This document shows, one piece after another, positions 41,475 to 49,782 of a stretch of 64,000 nucleotides of DNA. How positions within the stretch are numbered: position 1 is the stretch's first letter; each line of letters starts with the position of its first letter. Below the pieces are notes generated by a model. That model worked only from the letters and a program-made list of their open reading frames with translations. It ran no database searches and was not told the DNA's origin. The position numbers were made by a program, and so were the translations under genes. This stretch comes from an uncultured Bacillaceae bacterium (GTDB taxonomy: Bacteria > Bacillota > Bacilli > Bacillales > Caldibacillaceae), in assembly GCA_937934645.1 (NCBI GenBank), contig CALGYZ010000047.1:41758-105757 (forward strand), in the 5' to 3' direction.

Positions 41475-42782
41475 TTGGATAAAATCATCGTCCGCGGCGG
41501 AAAACGACTGAACGGCACTGTAAAAGTAGAAGGAGCTAAAAATGCCGTTTTACCAGTAATCGCCGCTTCTTTATTAGCAAAAAATGGAAAAAGCATAATC
41601 CGGGATGTACCGGCACTCTCGGATGTAGATACAATCAGTGAAGTGCTGCGTAATTTGAACGCAGATGTTACGTTTGAAAAAAATACCGTATATATAGATG
41701 CTTCCAAGCCGTTAACGGAGGAAGCACCCTTTGAATATGTCCGTAAAATGCGGGCATCTGTATTGGTTATGGGACCGCTATTGGCGAGGCTTGGCCGTGC
41801 CCGCGTTGCTTTACCGGGAGGATGCGCCATCGGTTCACGCCCCATTGACCAGCATTTAAAAGGATTTGAAGCCATGGGGGCTGTCGTGAAAGTCGGGAAC
41901 GGATTTATTGATGCGAAAGTGGATGGAAAGCTGAAAGGCGCTAAAATTTATTTGGATTTCCCGAGTGTAGGAGCGACAGAAAACATTATGATGGCCGCTA
42001 CTTTGGCGGAAGGCACGACAATTATTGAAAACTGTGCAAAGGAACCGGAAATTGTTGACCTTGCGAATTATTTATCAAAAATGGGTGCTGTGATTAAAGG
42101 TGCAGGTACGGAAACGATCCGCATAGAAGGTGTGGAAAGTCTCCAGGGAGCTGATCATACAATTATTCCCGACCGGATTGAAGCAGGAACGTTTATTACG
42201 GCTGCTGCCATTACGGGAGGAAATGTGTATGTTAAAGGTGCAGTACCGAAACATCTTTCCTCATTGATCGCCAAATTAGAAGAAATGGGCGTCCATTTTG
42301 CCGAGGAAGCAGATGGTATCCGGGTAATGGCACCGGATAAACTGAAAGCCGTTGATATTAAAACGATGCCGTACCCCGGATTCCCAACGGATATGCAGGC
42401 GCAGGTAATGGCTTTATTGTTAACGGCGGAAGGAACAAGCATGATTACGGAAACCGTATTTGAAAACCGGTTTATGCATGTCGGAGAGTTCCGCCGGATG
42501 AATGCCAATGTCAAAATTGAAGGACGTTCAGTAATCATTAACGGTCCTTCCAAACTGCAAGGTGCGGAGGTAGCGGCAACCGATTTACGTGCCGGAGCCG
42601 CATTGGTCATTGCCGGTCTGGCGGCGGAAGGAATTACAAGGGTCACACAACTTCACCATATCGACCGTGGCTATGTAAATTTACACGGAAAATTAAAGGC
42701 TTTGGGCGCTGATATCGAACGGATCAACGATGTATCGGAAGAACAATCCGTTATTACCAAAATCGCGGCCAATATGCAATGA
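41475..42782 (+). CDS. murAA: UDP-GlcNAc 1-carboxyvinyltransferase (main MurA)
   Basis: A 435-residue MurA with active-site Cys117 in LPGGCAIGSRPIDQH. Its neighbours ywmB and spoIID identify it as the orthologue of essential B. subtilis MurAA. TTG 41475 follows GGAGGGGA with six-base spacing and gives the canonical start (MDKIIVRGGKRLNGTVKVEGAKNAVLP). It makes enolpyruvyl-UDP-GlcNAc. A terminator hairpin begins within ten bases of the stop. Confidence 0.97.
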   Translation: MDKIIVRGGKRLNGTVKVEGAKNAVLPVIAASLLAKNGKSIIRDVPALSDVDTISEVLRNLNADVTFEKNTVYIDASKPLTEEAPFEYVRKMRASVLVMGPLLARLGRARVALPGGCAIGSRPIDQHLKGFEAMGAVVKVGNGFIDAKVDGKLKGAKIYLDFPSVGATENIMMAATLAEGTTIIENCAKEPEIVDLANYLSKMGAVIKGAGTETIRIEGVESLQGADHTIIPDRIEAGTFITAAAITGGNVYVKGAVPKHLSSLIAKLEEMGVHFAEEADGIRVMAPDKLKAVDIKTMPYPGFPTDMQAQVMALLLTAEGTSMITETVFENRFMHVGEFRRMNANVKIEGRSVIINGPSKLQGAEVAATDLRAGAALVIAGLAAEGITRVTQLHHIDRGYVNLHGKLKALGADIERINDVSEEQSVITKIAANMQ

Positions 42783-42791
42783 TTATGAAAT

Positions 42792-42829
42792 GGTTGGATT
42801 TTATTTGCGAAAATCCAGCCTTTTTATTT
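42792..42829 (+). terminator. Terminator after murAA
   Basis: GGTTGGATTTT (42792-42802) and AAAATCCAGCC (42810-42820), one G-T pair, then TTTTTATTTT. Confidence 0.88.
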
Positions 42830-42887
42830 TCCACCGTCTCTTGTGGTATTTTTGACTATTTTATCCAAATTATACGAAGGAGATGGT

Positions 42888-43025
42888 GTGCGCAGAGACC
42901 GTCAGGAAAAAAAGCTGAGGGAAAGCGAAAAAGTCCAGCCGGACCGAGATCCGGCCCTCCACAATAAGGGTGCGGCAAAAATGTCCGGTCCTGAGGAAGC
43001 CAGAAGATTGAACGATAATAAATAA
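42888..43025 (+). CDS. Small charged protein between murAA and spoIID
   Basis: A 45-residue ORF from GTG 42888 with GAAGGAGA at 42876-42883. It is strongly hydrophilic (RRDRQEKKLRESEKVQ at the start, GPEEARRLNDNK at the end) with no membrane segment. Ribosome site, start spacing and a following terminator (43061-43117) support a real gene. I do not recognise the family. By position it might be sporulation-linked, but nothing in the sequence shows it. Confidence 0.5.
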   Translation: MRRDRQEKKLRESEKVQPDRDPALHNKGAAKMSGPEEARRLNDNK

Positions 43026-43060
43026 AAAATGCCCGCATGAAAATTTTACATAGGAAACAA

Positions 43061-43118
43061 GGCTGTTTGAAAAACCGGTGTGATGATCAATTTGCCGGGT
43101 TTCTGACCAGCCTTTTTC
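43061..43118 (+). terminator. Terminator before spoIID
   Basis: GGCTG (43061) pairs with CAGCC (43108-43112), and inside AAACCGG pairs with CCGGGTTT; a TTTTT run follows. Confidence 0.75.
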
Positions 43119-43266
43119 TATTTTCGGAAGAAGAAGTCTCATTTCCGGTAAAAGTGCTGAACCGTATAAATAGTGACGGGAGATTTCACTAGATTGGTAT
43201 AATTGTTCAGTCCTTTCCATAAGAATGTAACAGATGTTTTTATAATAGTATACGGGAGGCTGAAAT

Positions 43267-44292
43267 GTGAAACGGGTTAAACCAATTGTTGTACTTGGCG
43301 TGCTGTTTGTTGCTGCAATAATATTCATTCCCAGTATTCTTGTTCTCCCATTTTCAGCCGGAAATTCTTCAGGAAACGGGAGTGCAGAACCGGATGAAGA
43401 GAAGGACGACCTTAAAAAATTGCTGGAAGAAGCTTCGCCGATTGACGTATCCGTATACCGCGCAGAGAAGGACACGGTTGAGACCGTTCCCCTGGAAGAA
43501 TATGTTGCCGGTGTTGTAGGTGCGGAAATGCCGGCGGAATTCGAGGAAGAAGCGTTAAAAGCTCAAAGTTTGACGGCAAGGACGTATATTGTAAAACAAC
43601 TTATGCAGGACAAACAAGTGGGAATTTTAAAAGGAGCGGACGTCAGCGATACGGAAACCCACCAAGTATATAAAAATGAGGATGATTTAAGAAAAATCTG
43701 GGGACCCGATTTCCATAAAAATATGAATAAGATTCGTCAAGCTGTATATGAAACGCGCGGACAGATCATTGTATATAATGACGAGCCGATCGATGCCTCC
43801 TACTTTTCCACGAGCAACGGCTATACGGAAGATGCCGGAAATTATTGGACAAAACCGGTTCCATATTTAAAAAGTGTTGCCAGTCCCTGGGATACGGAAT
43901 CCCCGCGTTTTTCCGGTACCATTTCCATACCTGTAAAAGAGTTTGAAAAGAAACTCGGTGTAAAAATAACCGGTGATCACATTGGTGAAATTGTTTCCCG
44001 GACCGGAAGCAACCGGGTGGAAAAGGTGAAAATCGGAAATAAAGAATTTTCCGGCCGTGAAATCCGGGAAGCCCTCGGTCTCCGTTCCACCGACTTTACA
44101 TGGGAAAAGAAAGGAAATGAAATTGTCATCACAACAAAGGGATACGGTCACGGAATCGGAATGAGTCAATATGGTGCCAACGGAATGGCAAAGGAAGGAA
44201 AAACATTTGAAGACATCATCCGCTATTACTATAAAGATGTTGAAATCCAGGAGGCCGCTGCATTTTTAGATTCATATATCGCAAAAAAATAG
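43267..44292 (+). CDS. spoIID: Stage II sporulation protein D
   Basis: A 341-residue protein with an N-terminal membrane anchor (IVVLGVLFVAAIIFIPSILVL). The SpoIID catalytic region has the key Glu in GVVGAEMPAEFEEEALKAQSLTAR-type sequence, and the C-terminal block ITTKGYGHGIGMSQYGANGMA is typical. It is a lytic transglycosylase that works with SpoIIM and SpoIIP to degrade septal peptidoglycan for engulfment. GTG 43267 follows GGGAGG. Normally a sigma-E gene; I could not fix its promoter. Confidence 0.96.
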   Translation: MKRVKPIVVLGVLFVAAIIFIPSILVLPFSAGNSSGNGSAEPDEEKDDLKKLLEEASPIDVSVYRAEKDTVETVPLEEYVAGVVGAEMPAEFEEEALKAQSLTARTYIVKQLMQDKQVGILKGADVSDTETHQVYKNEDDLRKIWGPDFHKNMNKIRQAVYETRGQIIVYNDEPIDASYFSTSNGYTEDAGNYWTKPVPYLKSVASPWDTESPRFSGTISIPVKEFEKKLGVKITGDHIGEIVSRTGSNRVEKVKIGNKEFSGREIREALGLRSTDFTWEKKGNEIVITTKGYGHGIGMSQYGANGMAKEGKTFEDIIRYYYKDVEIQEAAAFLDSYIAKK

Positions 44293-44321
44293 AGAGGGGA
44301 AGAACCCCTCTTTTTTATTTT
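44291..44321 (+). terminator. Terminator between spoIID and the VanZ gene
   Basis: AGAGGGG and CCCCTCT with an AAGAA loop, then TTTTTTATTTTT. Confidence 0.88.
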
Positions 44322-44324
44322 TGC

Positions 44325-44750
44325 TCAGTGATTTTTATAATCGTTTTCCACTTTTTTCATAAAAGCACCGAGCCGGTTCTTATGCCCGAAATAACCGCGA
44401 GTCACAAGAATATAGGCGATGGTAACGCCGGTGACATCCTTCACCACATCAATGACGGTGGCCGAACGATAGGGTACAAACCATTGATGGATTTCATCGA
44501 GAAATCCGTAAAAGGCTGCAACCAGGGCTGAAACCAAATTTGTCTTTTTTGTCAATTTGCCGTCAACGAGAAAAAACAACACGAAAAGCAGGTACAATAC
44601 AGCGAATTCAACGAGATGCAAAGATTCTTTAATTAAGGAATCGGCCCGGGGAAAGGTAAGGTAATGATCAGCCGGCCGTCCCGATAAGTGCCAAATCAAT
44701 CCCATATATAAAAAAGGTGCTGCTTTCACCAGCCATTTGATCTGCTTCAT
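44325..44750 (-). CDS. VanZ-family membrane protein
   Basis: A 141-residue protein with four hydrophobic helices and the VanZ-like motif FYGFLDEIHQWFVPYRSATVIDVVKDVTG. VanZ gives low teicoplanin resistance in enterococci, but most family members have no known role. It is convergent with spoIID and divergent from spoIIQ. The ATG at 44750 has AAAGAGG about eleven bases upstream on the minus strand. Confidence 0.88.
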   Translation of the reverse strand: MKQIKWLVKAAPFLYMGLIWHLSGRPADHYLTFPRADSLIKESLHLVEFAVLYLLFVLFFLVDGKLTKKTNLVSALVAAFYGFLDEIHQWFVPYRSATVIDVVKDVTGVTIAYILVTRGYFGHKNRLGAFMKKVENDYKNH

Positions 44751-44920
44751 AATATAACGAACCTCTTTCCGGAAAAGTCATCTCTTTTTTAAAAAATGGA
44801 AGTAGAAAGGAAAAGAGATGTGCATAAAAATATTTTTTTTACAAAAAATAAGAAAAAAGTGATTTTTTGAAGTATATAATTCTTTTTTTTTGTTCAAACT
44901 GATTCATGAGGTGATGAATA

Positions 44921-45748
44921 ATGAGAGAGGAAGAAAAGAAACATTCTCTCCGCAAAATTAAATTAAAACGCTTCTTTGAAAAACGTTGGGTATATCCTGC
45001 GATTTATATTACTGCCGGTGCAATACTATTATCTGCGTTTTTCTGGTTCCAAGCAAGAGGCCAGGACGGTGCCCATGAAAGCGAATTTGAATTTGAAACA
45101 AATCAAAATAACCAGCTGGCTGAAGAAGACGCACTTGAAGTGAATCAGCAGGTGGAAGAATTCAAATGGCCGGTAGCCAATCAGGATGAAGTCGAAGTTG
45201 TCACATATTTCTATGATCCGGCCGCAGATGAAGAAGAACAGGAAGCCGCAATTATCAATGATGGAAACAGCTATTATCCGAGCACAGGCATTGCCATTGC
45301 ATCAAAAGACGGAGAATCTTTCGAAGTACAGGCTGCCATGAGCGGTACGGTAACCTCCGTAGCTGAAGATGCTTTGCTCGGCAATGTCGTAACTATTGAG
45401 CACGCAGAAGGTATTGAGACTGTTTACCAGGCCCTGGAAAACGTGGAGGTTAAGGAAGGAGACCGGGTAAAACAAGGCGAAGTGATCGGTAAAGCCGGCA
45501 AAAGCTTGTTAAATGAAGAAGCAGGAGTGCATACCCACTTTGAAATCCGAAAAAACGGATTTGCCGTGAATCCGCTGGAATATTTCAAAAAATCATTGAC
45601 TGTTTTGCAAGAAGCGGATATTCCGGAAAGTGAATTAGAAGAGGAAGCGGATGAAAAAGAAGAAGCGAAGGAAGAAAAGTCCGATAATGCCGGGTCTGAC
45701 GAAGAAAAGAAAGATCCGGAAGCTGAAAAAGAAAATAATGACAACTAA
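44921..45748 (+). CDS. spoIIQ: Stage II sporulation protein Q (degenerate LytM/M23 domain)
   Basis: A 275-residue protein with one N-terminal membrane helix (about 27-46) and a C-terminal M23 domain. The HxH motif is present (GVHTHFEIRKNGFAVNP), but the first zinc His and the Asp of HxxxD are replaced (STGIAIASKDG), so it is probably not an active endopeptidase, as in B. subtilis SpoIIQ. It is a forespore protein that binds SpoIIIAH across the septum. The C-terminus is a long Glu/Lys/Asp tail. ATG 44921 follows GAGGTGATG; a sigma-F-like GTATA lies at 44872. Confidence 0.93.
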   Translation: MREEEKKHSLRKIKLKRFFEKRWVYPAIYITAGAILLSAFFWFQARGQDGAHESEFEFETNQNNQLAEEDALEVNQQVEEFKWPVANQDEVEVVTYFYDPAADEEEQEAAIINDGNSYYPSTGIAIASKDGESFEVQAAMSGTVTSVAEDALLGNVVTIEHAEGIETVYQALENVEVKEGDRVKQGEVIGKAGKSLLNEEAGVHTHFEIRKNGFAVNPLEYFKKSLTVLQEADIPESELEEEADEKEEAKEEKSDNAGSDEEKKDPEAEKENNDN

Positions 45749-45795
45749 CACGATCCCCCTGTCTGCCCGTATGAATCCCCCTTTAAATATAGATT

Positions 45796-45830
45796 CGGCT
45801 GCCCCGAAACACCGGGGCAGCTTTTTTCTG
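45796..45830 (+). terminator. Terminator after spoIIQ
   Basis: GCTGCCCCG and CGGGGCAGC flank a short loop, then TTTTTT. Confidence 0.88.
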
Positions 45831-45913
45831 TTATCGAACAGACAACTTTAATAATTACAGAAGTAAAAAATTTCCTTTTATGTTACATTTGAATTAAAAA
45901 GGAGTGATTGGCG

Positions 45914-46801
45914 TTGCACATTAATGAGGAAGAAATCCGCCGGAAAATGGCGGAACGGGCTGTTCAGCTTCCGGACGGTGCAAAAGTTCCTCCCCTTGGC
46001 CAGGGAACTTGGTATATCGGTGAAAACAAACGGACTTGGGCGGAGGAAATCCGGACGTTGCAAAGGGGAATTGAATTGGGAATGACACTTATTGATACAG
46101 CCGAAATGTACGGGGACGGAGCATCGGAACGTCTCGTCGGGGAAGCCGTCAAGGGTATGCGGGACAAAGTGTTTATCATATCCAAAGTGTATCCCCATAA
46201 CTCCGGCTGTGGGAAAATTCAAGAGGCATGTGAAAAAAGCCTCAGACGGCTTGGCACGGATTATCTTGATTTATATCTCTTACATTGGCGGGGAATGGTG
46301 CCTCTTCCGGAAGTCATCGAAGGGATGGAAAAATTAAAACGGGAAGGGAAAATTTTACGCTGGGGTGTATCCAATTTTGATACGGATGATATGAGAGAAT
46401 TGCTGAAATACAAAGACGGAGAACACTGTGCCGTCAATCAGGTGCTGTATCATTTGGGATCACGGGGAATTGAATATGACCTGGTTCCCTGGCAGGAGCA
46501 GCACAAGATCCCTGTAATGGCATACAGCCCGCTTGCCCACGGCGGCAAATTGCGGAAGGAGTTATTTACAAATCCGGTTGTCTTGGAATTTGCGGAAAAG
46601 AAAGGCTTTGATCCGCTGCAAATCGTCCTTGCCTGGAGTATCCGGAAGGGGAATACAATCGCTATTCCGAAAGCCTCAAAAATCGGCCATGCGGAAAAAA
46701 ATGCCGCCGCAGTTTTAATAGAATTTACCGAGGAAGAACTGGAGCGCCTCGATAGGGCATTTCCCGCACCGGACAGAAAAGTTCCACTGGATATTTTATA
46801 G
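45914..46801 (+). CDS. Aldo/keto reductase
   Basis: A 295-residue AKR barrel with the catalytic Asp and Tyr in LIDTAEMYGDGASE, Lys in FIISKVYPHNS and His in LYLLHWRG, and the NADP-binding end IAIPKASKIGHAEKNAAA. It should reduce aldehydes or ketones with NADPH; the natural substrate is unknown. TTG 45914 is preferred because AAAAGGAGTGA is correctly spaced; TTG 45908 is too close. It is an accessory gene inserted between spoIIQ and spoIIID. Confidence 0.92.
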   Translation: MHINEEEIRRKMAERAVQLPDGAKVPPLGQGTWYIGENKRTWAEEIRTLQRGIELGMTLIDTAEMYGDGASERLVGEAVKGMRDKVFIISKVYPHNSGCGKIQEACEKSLRRLGTDYLDLYLLHWRGMVPLPEVIEGMEKLKREGKILRWGVSNFDTDDMRELLKYKDGEHCAVNQVLYHLGSRGIEYDLVPWQEQHKIPVMAYSPLAHGGKLRKELFTNPVVLEFAEKKGFDPLQIVLAWSIRKGNTIAIPKASKIGHAEKNAAAVLIEFTEEELERLDRAFPAPDRKVPLDIL

Positions 46802-46924
46802 AGCAGGCTGCCGGATTTTGCTGTTCATTTTGCTAATCAGAAACGGGCAAAGTAATTCCAGGAGTTACCGGAGATCTTCCGGAAAGCAGGGTTTATTTCA
46901 AATCTTTATCCAGGAGGAACATGA

Positions 46925-47344
46925 ATGAATATGCGTTATGAAACGATCGAAAACGATTTTGTTATTTACGGTTTTGGTGTAAAAGGTGCCCGTGAAAATA
47001 TTCCCCGCGCCTGGAAATTGTTGGCTCCCTATATTGACACGGATGAGTCATATGGGGTATGCAGAAACGGGAACCGAGAAAGGAATTGGTATATTGCAGG
47101 AATCAAGCGTAACATCGATCATCCCGATGTGCAGCAGGAAACGATTAAAGCCGGCAAGTATATTGTGGAAACTGTTGAAGGCGGGATTCCCGGCATTCCA
47201 AAAACATATGATGAACTGTTTTCATTAAAAAATATCGAAGTAATAAATGCCCCCAATTTTGAAAAATATATCCATCCCCCGGGTTCCAAAGAGGATGTAA
47301 TAGAAATTTGGTTACCTGTTAAGTACAAGCAAAACTTCCGGTAA
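46925..47344 (+). CDS. GyrI-like effector-binding-domain protein
   Basis: A 139-residue stand-alone GyrI-like/AraC effector-binding domain (YETIENDFVIYGFGVKG ... RNWYIAGI ... AGKYIVETVEGGIPGIPKTYDEL ... VIEIWLPVK). Such domains bind hydrophobic drugs or metabolites, and some single-domain versions hydrolyse them. No DNA-binding part is present. ATG 46925 follows AGGAGGAA. It ends at a strong terminator. The gene follows the aldo/keto reductase by about 120 bases on the same strand. Confidence 0.85.
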   Translation: MNMRYETIENDFVIYGFGVKGARENIPRAWKLLAPYIDTDESYGVCRNGNRERNWYIAGIKRNIDHPDVQQETIKAGKYIVETVEGGIPGIPKTYDELFSLKNIEVINAPNFEKYIHPPGSKEDVIEIWLPVKYKQNFR

Positions 47345-47368
47345 TGATCCCGGAAGTTTTGTTTTTTA
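47330..47368 (+). terminator. Terminator after the GyrI-like gene
   Basis: CAAAACTTCCGG and CCGGAAGTTTTG form a 12-bp stem with a 7-base loop and a TTTTTT tail; the 5' arm overlaps the end of the gene. Confidence 0.9.
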
Positions 47369-47708
47369 AGAAATATAATCTCAAACAACAGCAATCTTAT
47401 AAACAAACTGACATATTTCTCGGGAAATAAAAGAAGTTTGTCAGGAAATACAGAAGGCTGCCGGGTTTTTCCGGATCAATGACTGCCGGCTGGTGTATTT
47501 CCGTCATAAATTTTCAAATTTGCAGGCAAACATTTTTCAAGTAAAATGAATAAACCCTCAAAATGAAAAACGACGAAACAGTTTGTCCTTATTGTCTTTT
47601 TTGTGCATAATTCAATTTGTTTATTAATAAACTGTTACAAAATTCAGGATAGCTTTTCAACTTAACACTAGCAAATTCCAATTGCAAAGAATCCGGTTTA
47701 ATAACAGG
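47369..47708. other. Intergenic region with a large hairpin
   Basis: GGAAATACA (47444-47452) and TGTATTTCC (47494-47502) are perfect arms around a loop that itself holds GCCGG/CCGGC words. The rest is AT-rich with no ORF, promoter or repeat I can support. Confidence 0.35.
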
Positions 47709-47837
47709 ATGACATACACGTATCATTCAAAGCCGTTAAGTTGGGAAGCGGATGCCTATGTACAGCAGGGAAAGAACATCCCTGAAAACAACTATGAAGA
47801 GAGTGTGTTTGAGGTGAGGGAAAAGCAGCTTAGATGA
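47709..47837 (+). CDS. Possible 42-residue protein upstream of spoIIID
   Basis: ATG 47709 to TGA 47837, beginning MTYTYHSKPLSWEADAYVQ and ending EVREKQLR. Residue and codon content look coding (balanced, GAA/GCG/GAT-rich), but the ribosome site is weak (only AGG next to the ATG). No family recognised. It lies about 220 bases before spoIIID and could belong to the same transcript. Confidence 0.35.
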   Translation: MTYTYHSKPLSWEADAYVQQGKNIPENNYEESVFEVREKQLR

Positions 47838-47892
47838 TGCGCCAGACATAATGATGAATAAGAGTATCAGAAAGTTCGAAACTTTCTGCCGC

Positions 47893-47918
47893 ATAAAGTT
47901 TTTAAAAAAGCATACATG
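47893..47918 (+). promoter_or_regulatory. Candidate sigma-E promoter for spoIIID
   Basis: ATA (47893-47895), 15 bases, CATACATG (47911-47918). This fits the sigma-E pattern apart from a slightly short spacer; spoIIID is a sigma-E gene in B. subtilis. Confidence 0.4.
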
Positions 47919-47955
47919 TCACTTTCGGGCAGTTTAGCATAAAAGCGAATATAGC

Positions 47956-48048
47956 TTGAGTCGAACCGTTCTTTATGCGGAGAAACAGCAATTGTACGGA
48001 GCAACCACGTGTCTCTTTCACACCTCACACTTCTCACATCCAAACTGA
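47956..48048 (+). CDS. Possible usd-like upstream ORF of spoIIID
   Basis: A 30-codon frame from TTG 47956 (or 18 codons from TTG 47992, which has GGAG nine bases upstream) that ends at TGA 48046-48048. The stop lies within the spoIIID ribosome site TGAGGAGG. The spoIIID start GGTGTG (48059-48064) can pair with CACACC near 48019. In B. subtilis a 36-codon ORF, usd, must be translated to open spoIIID. This ORF is in the right place for the same job, but sequence homology to Usd cannot be judged here. Confidence 0.4.
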   Translation: MSRTVLYAEKQQLYGATTCLFHTSHFSHPN

Positions 48049-48061
48049 GGAGGCGAGTGGT

Positions 48062-48337
48062 GTGCACGATTACATCAAAGAAAGGACACTTAAGATCGGA
48101 AAATATATCGTGGAGACAAGAAAAACGGTTCGCGTTATAGCAAAAGAGTTCGGTGTTTCCAAAAGTACAGTCCATAAAGATTTAACGGAAAGGTTGCCGG
48201 AGATTAACCCGGAGCTGGCAAACGAAGTGAAGCGGATTTTGGACTACCATAAGTCGGTCCGGCATTTGCGGGGAGGAGAAGCGACAAAATTAAAATATCA
48301 ACGGGAAAAGAAGAAAGAAACCATCAAAAATAAGTAA
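48062..48337 (+). CDS. spoIIID: Sporulation transcriptional regulator SpoIIID
   Basis: A 91-residue DNA-binding protein, nearly identical in its core to B. subtilis SpoIIID (MHDYIKERTLKIGKYIVE, then TVRVIAKEFGVSKSTVHKDL as the helix-turn-helix). A basic C-terminal region (KLKYQREKKKETIKNK) adds DNA contacts. It activates and represses many mother-cell genes between sigma-E and sigma-K. GTG 48062 follows GAGGAGG. Translation may be controlled by the upstream ORF and hairpin. Confidence 0.97.
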   Translation: MHDYIKERTLKIGKYIVETRKTVRVIAKEFGVSKSTVHKDLTERLPEINPELANEVKRILDYHKSVRHLRGGEATKLKYQREKKKETIKNK

Positions 48338-48425
48338 AAAATGCAGTTATTTGTCGACAAATTGTAACAAAATAGATAATAAAAAGAAAAAAATTGACAA
48401 TTGCCCCCTTTTTTTGAGCCGATTG

Positions 48426-48434
48426 TGCTAAAAT
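48426..48434 (+). promoter_or_regulatory. mbl extended -10
   Basis: TGCTAAAAT (48426-48434) is an extended -10 about 55 bases before mbl. TTGACA at 48394 is too far (29 bases) to be its -35. Confidence 0.45.
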
Positions 48435-48489
48435 ACTTGATTGGAGGTAGTACAAGGTTCTGAACGCAATATCTAAGGGGGACTTTTTT

Positions 48490-49491
48490 ATGTTGGCCAG
48501 AGACATTGGTATTGATTTAGGCACAGCAAATGTCGTGATATACTCGAAGGGGAAAGGGATCGTTTTAAACGAACCGGCTGTAGTGGCCATTGAAACAAAA
48601 ACGAATAAAGTGCTTGAGGTGGGGGAAGCTGCCAGGAAAATGGTCGGACGGACTCCCGGGAGCATAGTCGCAATCCGTCCGTTAAAAGACGGTGTGATCG
48701 CTGATTTTGATGTTACCGAGCAAATGTTAAAGCATTTTATTAATAAATTGAATGTTAAAGGATTTTTATCAAAGCCGAGAATACTTGTCTGCTGTCCGAC
48801 AAATATCACAAGCGTTGAGCAAAAAGCCATCCGTGAAGCAGCGGAAAAAAGCGGAGGTAAAAAGGTTTATCTGGAAGAAGAGCCGAAAGTTGCCGCGATC
48901 GGTGCAGGAATGGATATTTTCCAGCCGAGCGGAAATATGGTCGTAGATATCGGCGGAGGTACTACGGATATTGCTGTTCTTTCCATGGGAGATATCGTAA
49001 CCTCGTCTTCGATTAAAGTGGCCGGCGACAAAATGGATTTAGAAATTCTTCAATATATTAAAAAGAATTATAAACTGTTGATCGGTGAACGGACGGCGGA
49101 ACAAATTAAAATAAATATTGGTACCGTTTACCCGGAAGGACGTAAAGAAGAAATGGATATCCGTGGACGGGACTTAGTAACGGGATTACCGCGGACAATT
49201 ACAGTGAAGTCGGAAGAGATTGAACAGGCGTTGAAAGAACCGGTTTCTATGATCGTTCAGGCTGCAAAAGGGGTACTGGAAAAAACACCGCCGGAACTGT
49301 CGGCAGATATTATTGACAAAGGTGTCATTTTAACCGGTGGCGGAGCTCTTCTGCACGATCTCGATACACTGTTATCAGAAGAGTTGAAAGTACCGGTGTT
49401 TATCGCGGAAAATCCGATTGATTGCGTTGCCGTAGGAACCGGCATTATGCTCGAAAACGTAGACAAAATAGAAAAAAGAAGCTGGCTTTAA
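48490..49491 (+). CDS. mbl: MreB-like cell-shape protein Mbl
   Basis: A 333-residue actin-fold protein with the phosphate-1 motif DIGIDLGTANVVIY, phosphate-2 MVVDIGGGTTDIAVLSMG and the adenosine motif VILTGGGALLHDLD. Location after spoIIID and before flhO-flhP identifies it as Mbl rather than MreB. It forms membrane-bound filaments that guide elongasome peptidoglycan and teichoic acid synthesis. ATG 48490 follows AGGGGGAC. Confidence 0.96.
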   Translation: MLARDIGIDLGTANVVIYSKGKGIVLNEPAVVAIETKTNKVLEVGEAARKMVGRTPGSIVAIRPLKDGVIADFDVTEQMLKHFINKLNVKGFLSKPRILVCCPTNITSVEQKAIREAAEKSGGKKVYLEEEPKVAAIGAGMDIFQPSGNMVVDIGGGTTDIAVLSMGDIVTSSSIKVAGDKMDLEILQYIKKNYKLLIGERTAEQIKINIGTVYPEGRKEEMDIRGRDLVTGLPRTITVKSEEIEQALKEPVSMIVQAAKGVLEKTPPELSADIIDKGVILTGGGALLHDLDTLLSEELKVPVFIAENPIDCVAVGTGIMLENVDKIEKRSWL

Positions 49492-49510
49492 TATATATTT
49501 TCATCAGCAA

Positions 49511-49543
49511 GGCTTGCCAAAAAATGGAAGGCAGGCTTTTTTT
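49511..49543 (+). terminator. Terminator after mbl
   Basis: GCTTGCC (49512-49518) and GGCAGGC (49530-49536), one G-T pair, then TTTTTTT. Confidence 0.82.
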
Positions 49544-49782
49544 ATAGGTGAGATCATTGACGGGGGTTACCGTTTGTACTTCCGGAAAAACGTCTCCACA
49601 CGGATGAAGCAAAATAGGAAATGGCCATATTTCTGTGTTTCTTTAGCTGCATGGCGAAAATGCAGGTGCCGCTCTGCGAAAAATCATTTATAATAGAATA
49701 GTAAGCTTTTTACATAAAATGACTGAAAAAGATAAAACGTTGTTGTTTCTATAGAATCAGATCGGGAAAGGAGCAGAGAAAT

